NCBI GenBank assembly: GCA_022661535.1
Contig: JAKULF010000002.1
Location: 1,550,001-1,614,000 of the forward strand
Direction: 5' to 3'
Length of the DNA stretch: 64,000 bases
Source of the DNA: Eutypa lata
Lineage: Eukaryota; Ascomycota; Sordariomycetes; Xylariales; Diatrypaceae
Every line of letters begins with the position of its first letter. The first letter of the stretch is position 1. Positions 56,217 through 64,000 of this stretch are shown in pieces. Position numbers and translations under genes: made by a program. Under the pieces are notes generated by a model that was not told the origin of the DNA, did not search any database, and worked only from the letters and a program-made list of their open reading frames with translations.

Positions 56217-57621
56217 ATGGCACCGACAGGACTTGTCGAATCATTTCTGGGAGCTATTCAGGCAAGCTTGTCAGTCCTGTTGGTGATCTCATACGGCGGG
56301 ATAGCAGCATGGTTAAACCTGCTTGATGGGAAGAATACCAAAGCGATATCTAAGATATGCGTACGCATGTTCTTGCCCGCACTTCTCATTGTAAAGATTG
56401 GATCTGAGCTGCATGCGGAATCTGCAAGCCGCTATGGAATCATTCTTATATGGGCCATCATCTGCCACCTCGTCTCTTTCGGTCTAGGTGTCTTCGCCCA
56501 TCTGGTACTAGGAATGCCTGACTGGACTACAGTTGCTATTATGTTCAACAACACGACGAGCTATCCACTTTTGCTCATCGGTGCTCTGAGCGAAACAGGG
56601 ATTTTGAGGTCACTAATCGTCACAGACGAGTCTACGAAAGATGCCGTTGAGAGAGCAAATTCCTATTTTCTGGTATTCGCTACAATCTCAAGTTGTCTGA
56701 CATTTGCTGTTGGTCCTCGTCTTATTGACACAGAACACGGGCCAGACACACCTAAGGAAGGCGACACGGATATGGCTAACGATGAGGTGGTAGATGTGGA
56801 AGGTGAACCACACGAACGAACTGGGTTACTCAACTCAGAACAACCGGCTCGGTTCACCAGTCCTTCCCGTCATTCCTTCTTTCCTTCCAAGCGCCAGACA
56901 GCCAACGAAGCCTTAGAAGAGGCTCTTCAGAATGCCCGTCGAGCCAATCTTGTGCCAAAACATTGGTGGACAGAATTAGGACCACGGACTCGATGGTGGC
57001 TGTTGTTCATCTCTGACTTCTTCAATGCTCCGTTACTCGGGGCCTTGATCGGTACTGTGATTGGGTTGGTCCATCCTCTACATCGTGCCTTCTTTAGCGA
57101 TACTGTTGATGGTGGCATCTTCACTGCTTGGCTCACGGCATCGCTGAAGAATATCGGATCTCTGTTCGTACCACTACCTGTAGTTGTTGCCGGGGTGTCA
57201 CTTTATACTGCGATGAACGAAGCAAGGGCACGAGGACATTTTGCGTCTGCACTCCCATGGCTAACGGTCACTTTCATCCTTGGAATCCGCTTCATCTTGT
57301 GGCCGATCCTCTCTATCGCTTCGATTTATGGTATTGCGTCGAGGACAGACCTTCTAGGACCGGACCCCATGCTCTGGTTCGCGATGATGCTCATGCCTAC
57401 TGGTCCACCGGCTATGAAGCTCATCACATTAGTTCAAATTAGTAATTCAGACCCGGAGGATGAGTCGAGTATTTCGAAGATATTAACGGTGAGTACTGGA
57501 TGATGGATAGAATAACCCACCGATGAACCCACTGACACTTTACTAGATCTCCTATCTCATTTCGCCTATACTATCCTTTACTGTTGTTGGGAGTTTAAAA
57601 GCAAGCCAGGCAGCAATATAG
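56217..57621 (+). CDS. PIN-like auxin efflux carrier family transporter
   Basis: A 448-aa membrane protein of the AEC/PILS type. Exons are 56217..57488 and 57547..57621, with a 58-nt intron (GTGAGT to ACTAG); the last exon encodes ISYLISPILSFTVVGSLKAS and the stop. About five helices form the N-terminal half (starting VLLVISYGGIAAWLNLL and containing IMFNNTTSYPLLLIGAL, the typical NN-motif crossover). A central hydrophilic loop, roughly residues 160-255, is acidic and Ser-rich. The C-terminal half carries PLLGALIGTVIGLV, GSLFVPLPVVVAGVSLY and the MLMPTGPPAMKLITL crossover. Fungal members resemble yeast Ecm3-type proteins, probably of internal membranes, with uncertain cargo. Length and topology are normal for the family. 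Confidence 0.92.
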
Positions 57622-58540
57622 ATAACTAGCATGTCAACCAGTTTGGATGGTCGTATGCTCCTCTAAATATAGCGAAGAACTGTGTAAGGGCTAAAAAGTA
57701 GTGATGTGATAGATGGCACTTCCTGTGTTACTGAAGGAGGCTGAAAGAATAGAGCTGAACGCACGTTTAGAGTCTGTCATGCCCTTCTTCTCTCGTCACG
57801 CTCTATTTTTGATACAATTTTGCTGCCATCTCCGGTTGTCGGATGATTTATATCCACCCCTGCGAACGAATGCTGACTATGACCACTGACCACATGTCTA
57901 CTACGCCCAGACCTAGACGATTGCAGTCCAATCCACATCTAAAAGATTGCTGCCATAGTTTGGAAAGATCGTGTGAGTCTCATGAGAAGAACCAGAAGTG
58001 ATATTATCGTCGGTTATATGATAGGGTTCCCGCTTGAAGTGGTTTAAATATGTGCCGGTATCTATAACAGGGGGCTAACTACATACATGTACCTAGCTCT
58101 AGTTAGGGCTATTAGGGCTGTTAGGTGAGTATCACATGCTTCTGGACCACTACACAGGGACCTAGTTTAGGTAGTTAATGATAATCACTCATGACACGCA
58201 GATACAACCTCCTCGTTTGTTTGGAATGCTGTCATGTAGAAAGTAGAATGGCTCAATTGAATTAAAGCTCCCGACTCTCTCTATAACTGACATCTCGGGT
58301 AATGACTATAGATAGTGGCCGCGTGAACAAAATAATGGAATTGATGGGATTGGTGAGATTCGACAGTGGTTTCCATTTAGTGGATGAAAGGCCTAAAGAC
58401 CCGCTAAATTATCCCGAGGGAAGCGCAATATTCCGAGTCACCTGCGCTACCTGCAAAACTTCCAGAAACCCCCCACATGCAAGGCTTTAGTTCATCCAAT
58501 AGCCAAACCTCAGGGATCAACCGTTCGTTCATTTGTGTTC

Positions 58541-58570
58541 TGTCCGTCCTGTCCTGTCCTATCCTGTCCG
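58541..58570. repeat. TCCTG-type microsatellite
   Basis: About six tandem copies of a 5-bp unit (TGTCC/GTCCT), with one variant, in non-coding sequence. Confidence 0.6.
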
Positions 58571-58740
58571 TGAAGCTGCATATATATGTAGGCAGACTAG
58601 CAGATAGGGCAGATAGGTAAGCTTAAGGAGGAGTTAACCGTACCCATATGCCTATCCTACATATGCCATGTTACTCTGTAACTGCATACGAGTAGAGTGA
58701 TAGAGTGATGAAGAGAGAAGGAGGTACATAACCAAACTAC

Positions 58741-58790
58741 ATACATGTAAGTGCATACATACATACCCATACCCATTCCCATACCCACAC
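58741..58790. repeat. CATAC/CCCATA simple repeat
   Basis: Imperfect tandem tract of CATACATAC then CCCATACCCATTCCCATACCCAC, upstream of the CBS-PB1 gene. Low-complexity slippage tract. Confidence 0.55.
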
Positions 58791-59178
58791 ACGGGGGATT
58801 GTGGATGGAAAGAATTCCTCCCGCCTTTTTTCAGCTCCTCATTCTCACCCCATCGTCATCATCGAGCCTTTTTTGTGTTCCTATTTAAGTCAGTCAGTCA
58901 GTCACAACATACGATCGTTGGATCGTATCGAATGACGACTCACGTATTACTAGCCTTAGCCATTCCATTTTATTCTCTTTACTAGTTTTGTTCGTTAGTC
59001 CGCTTGACCAGTTTCGGCTATAACGGGGACACGGATAGATCTCTTCGTCTGCCTCATTGGCAGTAAACCTGCATCTTGTTTGCATACAACACTAGAGCGA
59101 TCTCGTTTCGTTTCATTTCGCTGTGTTGTGTGTTTTAACTTCTCAGTTTAGCCTCCTTCAAGAAATATCCTTGATGAA

Positions 59179-61467
59179 ATGTCCGGGACAATGAGAGGTA
59201 CACCGAGTCGTAGCGGAGGACGTGGACAGGCCCCTTTGGGCAGCAGTCCAGCCAACAACTCCGGTATCCCCAGACCCGTTATCGAAACCCACCATGCACC
59301 TCCTCCCCCTAGCGATGTTGCATCCGGAGTCAGTGCTAGCAGACAGAAGCAATCCAAGCGAGATGAGGTATGAGCAGCTTTTTTACTACAAATAATAAGC
59401 AAGATGGTGGAGACGAAGACGAAGACCAAGATGGGGATGAAGATGAAGATAAAGACAAGGACGATCACTAATATATCTCATCTCATCTACTTAGGCCATC
59501 CGCCGCAAGCTAGAGAATGATCTCTCCAAGAAGAAGCACCTCACCGGTCGCGCTCGACACACCCGCAAAGCACCCCCGGGAACTGTCCTAGCCTTGAAAC
59601 CGAGCCCTGCCCTCCAGATCAAACCTGCTACCACCGTCGCCGAAGCTGCTCAGCTCATGGCTGCGAAGAGGGAAGATTGTGTGCTGGTAACAGATGATGA
59701 TGACAGGATCGCCGGTATCTTCACTGCCAAGGATCTGGCCTTCCGCGTTGTGGGAACGGGTCAGAAAGCTAGCAATATCACCATCGCCGAGATCATGACC
59801 AAGAACCCCCTGTGCGCTCGAACCGACACCAGCGCTACCGATGCCTTAGATCTCATGGTGCGAAAAGGCTTCCGACACTTGCCCGTCATGGACGAAAACC
59901 AGGAAATCTCGGGTATCCTGGATATTACAAAGTGTTTCTACGATGCCATGGAGAAGCTAGAAAGAGCCTATGCCTCCTCTACGAAGCTATACGCCGCTTT
60001 AGAGGGTGTACAGTCCGAGCTGGGATCCAGTCAGCCACAGCAGATCATCCAGTACGTCGAGGCTCTTCGTCACAAGATGTCAGGTCCTACGCTAGAGAGT
60101 GTCCTGAACGGAATGCCCCCGACTACTGTTAGTGTCAGGACCTCGGTTAAGGAGGCTGCCATCCTCATGAAGGAGAACCACACTACGGCCGTGCTGGTTC
60201 AGGACCAAGGTCAGATTACCGGTATCTTTACGAGCAAGGACGTGGTTCTGCGAGTTATCGCCCCTGGTTTGGATCCAGCCAACTGTAGTGTTGTGCGCGT
60301 CATGACGCCGCACCCTGACTTCGCACCTATGGACATGAGCATCCAGGCTGCTCTTCGCAAGATGCACGGTTCGTACCCTCTCCCCAGTCTATCTTCCAGT
60401 CTATCTTGCCCAGAGTTTACAGCATATATATTTACAGTATATGTTGAGGTGAGATGTGTTTCTGTGTTAAGTCCTAGAGTGCTAATACATTACAATACAA
60501 TACAGATGGCCACTATCTCAACTTACCCGTCATGAACGACTCGGGCGAGATTGTCGGTATGGTTGACGTCCTCAAGCTGACGTACGCCACCCTGGAGCAA
60601 GTCAACCAGATGAGTACAAATGACAGTAGCGAGGGGCCAGCTTGGAATAAGTTCTGGCTCTCGCTAGACAATGAATCCGAGTCGATGGTATCCGGTGAGG
60701 GCAGTCACCACCACGGTACGATACCCTCGCGATCCATGATCTCTCCGGATATGACACGCGAGCGCATCAACAATTCTGTCGCACCCGAGGATAGCGCATC
60801 GCACGTAGGCGGATCCCCGGTACACTCTTACCTGGCTCCTCATCCGGAGCAGCCACCGGCGGAGTACCCCTTTGCGTTCAAATTCAAGGCACCAAGCGGA
60901 CGTGTTCACCGCTTGCAAGTGGTTGCTAGTCATGGTATAGAAGAGCTGGTGATGAACGTCGCATCCAAGCTGGGTGGTGAAGTGGAAGCCATTGGAGGCG
61001 TACCGGTTGCGGAGGATGGCGTTCTGAGCAGCGGTGGTTTTGCTGTGAGTTATCTCGATGATGAGGGTGACACGGTTTCTATCACGACAGACCAGGATCT
61101 TCTCGAAGCGGTCCTGTTAGCGCGGCAGAACCATCGCGACAAGGTCGATCTCTTTGTGCACGACCCGGAGAAGGCACCGGTGACCATCTCGGTACCGCAA
61201 CCTGAGCAGGCTCTACCTACTCCACCAGAGAGTTCGGTCCCCTCTGCGGTTCGGCGGAGAAGACATGTTGTGGAGGACGAGGAAGAGGAGGACAGCGAAG
61301 AGGAAGACCATGCGGCTGTCAGACGTCGCAAGAGGGCTCCTACCCATTCCGAGCCGGAGCAGCTCATCGCGGGAGTACCTAACGATCTGCTTCTACCTGG
61401 TGCTATTGTTACCCTAGCAGTTGTCATCGTCGGTGTCTTCACCATAGGTAGATTGAGTAGTCGATAG
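59179..61467 (+). CDS. CBS- and PB1-domain protein with C-terminal membrane anchor
   Basis: A 674-aa protein in three exons: 59179..59367, 59495..60368 and 60506..61467, all in phase; intron 2 has a weaker GTTCGT donor. Four CBS repeats form two Bateman modules: VAEAAQLMAAKREDCVLVTD, DALDLMVRKGFRHLPVMDE, VKEAAILMKENHTTAVLVQD, and the last split by intron 2 (IQAALRKMH then DGHYLNLPVMND). CBS pairs commonly bind adenine nucleotides. A PB1 domain follows (FAFKFKAPSGRVHRLQV, with VSYLDDEGDTVSITTDQDLL carrying the OPCA-type acidic loop). An acidic stretch (EDEEEEDSEEEDH) and a final helix (LLLPGAIVTLAVVIVGVFTI) end the protein, suggesting tail anchoring. This order matches a conserved fungal family including S. 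pombe Mug70. Confidence 0.93.
59402..59468. repeat. Purine-rich GAAGAC/GATGAA tract inside intron 1
   Basis: A run of GAAGAC and GATGAA-like hexamers occupies most of the 127-nt first intron of the CBS-PB1 gene. The exon frame meets TGA just after the donor, so it is not coding there; it could act as a splicing enhancer or silencer. On the minus strand it makes a spurious hydrophobic frame. Confidence 0.6.
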
Positions 61468-62037
61468 GGAAGAGTAGGCTCAAGCTAGGGATGTCTCTTG
61501 TCTCTTGTGTTGTTGAAGTTTAGTAGATGTGGAAGGAAGCTTTCGTTGATTTTTCTCTTCGGTAATCCTGGGCATAGCAGAGTAGGTAGAGTAGAGCAGG
61601 CCATAGGATGGGGTGTACATATTGCTTATGCTTGTGGTTGTGGTTAAGGTAGTAGACTAAGTAATACCTACTTTTGTAGTTCTCATGACCAATTGAACGA
61701 TGGATCCTAGTTTCTCTGTTCATGTCAAATAGCATCGTCATATCCAGCCAGTCGGCAGTCAGACAGTCCAGCCATACAGCCATAATAGACCCCTGAAATG
61801 ATGGTGGGGGTGAATAAGAACAGGGGTTCAGATAACAGATAAGGCTCAGGGCACTAGCCTTCCGGAGTAGCATTTGGCCGGTGGCTCGAGCTCCAATGCA
61901 GCAGGTCCACATTGTCGGGGCTCCACCTCCACTGCATGGATTCAATTGACTGGGTCGAAAAAGTTCATGGCAGCTTCAAAGATATGATGGGCCATATGAT
62001 TTGATGATATGAAGGGTTCAGTATCACAGTCGCCATT
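61468..62037. other. Intergenic; no supported gene
   Basis: About 570 bases. The minus-strand frame at 61520-61945 (141 aa) has no domain, signal or partner exon and is considered chance. Confidence 0.5.
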
Positions 62038-63507
62038 ATGATCATAAGAGAATTTGGGATGCGTCAAGGTAAGTGACATTCATCTTCGAATACGTGACGT
62101 AACCAGAATCAAGTCAATTATGCTTCTAACTCTAACCATCATCCTTAATGTCTCAGGCCGAAAGGCATTGGCAGCAGCAGCAGCAACAACACCGACGACA
62201 TCAGCACCGCTACAACGGATATGTCTTCGAGCAACATTTTCCACGACTACCCAAGCTCCCCCTTCACTCCCTACAGCAACAGGTTTTGCCGACAATGGCG
62301 ATCCCGTCCTGCAATCCTCGAATGCGCAATCCCAACAACTCCCTTCCATATTCACATCGGCCGCCAAACCATCTACCTCCTCAAGAAATCGGAATAAGCA
62401 ACAGCAAGCGACAGTACCTGATACTAAGGTAGCCGATTTCAAGCGAGCCCAGACCTTGAAGCGGCAGATCGGTCGTGGCGTTGGATCAAATGTCGAGATC
62501 ACATACCGGCCCGGTGATGTGTTCCTAAATCCCCCAGGACCCAAGGATGTCACCCTCGAGCTACTTATGGCCTCTCAAGCGCACATGGGTCATCACGCCT
62601 CGTTATGGAATCCGGCTAACGCGCGCTACATCTATGGTGTGCGAGAGGGTATTCATATCTTCTCTCTGGAACAGACCGCAGCTCATCTGCGTCGCGCTGC
62701 TCGTGTTGTCGAAGAGGTCGCATACCGCGGGGGGTTAATCTTGTTCGTCGGTACACGTCCGGGCCAGACTCAGATCGTCACCCAGGCTGCAAGACTAGCG
62801 CGTTCCTGCCACTTATTCACCAAATGGACTCCCGGGAGCATCACCAATTCCGAGGTCATCTTGGCAGGTATGCCGATGCAGATGGTAGATGAGCACGATA
62901 ACCCTATCGAAGGTTTTGATCGTCATATCAACGAGCGCATGCCCCTAGTGCCAGATCTGGTTGTGTGTCTGAATCCACTGGAGAACTACGTCTTGTTGCA
63001 CGAGTGTGCGCTTGTGAATGTCCCGACTATCGGTGTAATCGATACGAATACGGAGCCTACGTGGGTGACATACGCTATACCGGCTAATGATGACAGGTAT
63101 GCTTTCTCCTATCTCCCCCTATCTCTCTCCAGCGTAATTTATCCCTGTTTGGTCTTTGCCTTCCTTGTCTTCCTTCCCTTCCCTTACGTTTCACTCTCTC
63201 CTCTCAGTTTTATATGGCAGTGAAAACTAACCCTGTTGATAGTCTACGTTGCTTAGCCGTCATCGGTAGCGTCCTTGGCCGCGCTGGTGAGACGGGTCAG
63301 AATCGCCGGCTTGAGGATGCTAAGAAAGGCATCGTTGCTTGGGAGACACCACTTGACGTACAGCGGTTCATGCAGCTGCAGCGCGACATTGCCAACAATG
63401 AGGCCGCGAACGAGGCACGCCATGTCAACCCTGACCAACGGAACGCCGCTTTCGACCAGATGGCTGCCGAAGAGAAAGCTAACGGGGGTCAGAGGGGCGG
63501 CTTCTAA
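62038..63507 (+). CDS. MRP4: Mitochondrial small-subunit ribosomal protein uS2m
   Basis: A 411-aa member of the ribosomal S2 family. I assembled three exons: 62038..62068, 62157..63096 and 63243..63507. Intron 1 (GTAAGT, branch CTAAC, TCTCAG) is needed to attach a start codon; the first exon plus exon 2 gives a basic, Ala-rich mitochondrial presequence (MIIREFGMRQGRKALAAAAA). The start could instead be the ATG eight codons in. S2 landmarks are LLMASQAHMGHHASLWNPAN, YIYGVREGIHIFSLEQT, the GGLILFVGTR strand, PDLVVCLNPLEN, VPTIGVIDTNTEPTWVTYAI and the join to NDDSLRCLAVIGSVLGRAGE. The N- and C-terminal extensions exceed bacterial S2 and suit a fungal mitoribosome protein. The yeast counterpart is Mrp4. 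Confidence 0.95.
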
Positions 63508-64000
63508 ATAGGTAGCTGGGACGAGGGGTAAAAGTATGACTGTTGCCTGCAGATCCGGTGGTGTAAGAGCGGGACTGTCATGTACAATATACCTAGACAG
63601 AAACATCGCAATGCTAGGAAGATGCGGTGAATCAATGTAAAAAGATTCAGACGAACTGCTATCTGCGTTACACTATGATGCTGTATTGTGTTCAATGTTC
63701 CTGTTCCTGGTGAATATAGAGGGATACATACCCATGCACGTGAAGTGACGGGATGTCATACAGATCACATTGACGTCTCCCTATCGATTTCGGCGTCTGA
63801 TAGCTCATCGGACTGCGAAGTAAGGCCTGAATTAAGCTCGAGGGTCCCTGCTCTCTGGACTTAATAATCAACTCCGCGAGTTACTATATACCCCTTATCT
63901 AGTATGTGTCAGGGGTTCATGGTACCCTGCATCCCTGTCAGAGATCTTCTAAAGCAGAACCAATGAATTGCCGCGCGATTCAAATATCTTCTACCGAGAA
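63508..64000. other. Intergenic to window end; nothing seen
   Basis: About 490 bases after the uS2m gene. The shared 10-mer lies at 63908-63917. No coding signal. Confidence 0.5.

Larger units (their letters stand above)
57622..59178. other. Intergenic with short tandem repeats
   Basis: About 1.55 kb, no supported gene. Simple repeats at 58541-58570 (TGTCC/TCCTG) and 58741-58790 (CATAC/CCCATA) and a TCAG run near 58891. A small frame at 58302-58490 (+) has no motif. The end near 59100-59178 is the leader of the CBS-PB1 gene. Confidence 0.5.

Noticed and set aside
59148..59468. 106-aa hydrophobic minus-strand frame
   Set aside because: Its hydrophobicity comes from reading the purine hexamer tract of an intron backwards.
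61520..61945. 141-aa minus-strand frame
   Set aside because: No domain, signal peptide or splice partner; interrupts at simple-sequence DNA.

Overview
The window is nuclear DNA of a filamentous ascomycete (Pezizomycotina). The evidence is short GT-AG introns of about 50-145 nt, often with a CTAAC-like branch site, and fungal gene families: CFEM, PTH11-like receptor, DUF4470-MYND, C2H2 regulator with fungal transcription-factor domain, SRPK-like kinase, and DUF7025-like AAA ATPase. Family content suggests a Sordariomycete-type fungus, but the sequence alone does not settle the class. I find 25 genes I can support and one doubtful reading frame. Most multi-exon models were assembled by hand from splice sites and checked for reading phase. 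No tRNA, rRNA, CRISPR array or intact transposon was seen.

Layout. 0-5 kb: the 3' end of an aldo-keto reductase, a DHDPS-family aldolase and an MFS transporter, all on +. 5.5-17.5 kb is accessory in character: an SRPK-like kinase with a C-terminal membrane helix, an unknown 206-aa protein, a CFEM/GPI surface protein (-), a large AAA ATPase (-), and a HeLo-like/NACHT-like protein that appears to lack a P-loop. 18-30.7 kb: a Rossmann-fold enzyme, a flavin monooxygenase, a Pro/Gly/Thr-rich secreted protein, a secreted trypsin-fold protease with a Kex2-type propeptide site, an 8-cysteine secreted peptide, and a C2H2 regulator (-) divergent from an NmrA-like gene (+). 33.8-47.3 kb is more conserved: a sulfate permease, a 1204-aa DUF4470-MYND protein, a Swi5/Ace2-like C2H2 factor and a PTH11-like seven-helix receptor. 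50-57.6 kb: a secreted FAD-linked oxidase, an unknown fungal protein, an SDR, and a divergent PIN-like carrier. 59-63.5 kb: a CBS-PB1 membrane protein and mitochondrial ribosomal protein uS2m.

Working together. There is no PKS, NRPS or terpene synthase, so this is not a classical metabolite cluster. The plausible functional groupings are: the secreted set at 22-27 kb (protease plus two small proteins, effector-like); the divergent regulator/NmrA pair with a tandem repeat in its promoter; and the 5.5-17.5 kb block, whose kinase, AAA ATPase and HeLo-like protein resemble components of fungal non-self recognition and cell death. The last link is inference from families and proximity only. Long gene-poor stretches (10.3-12.6, 30.7-33.8 and 47.3-50.2 kb) separate the groups.
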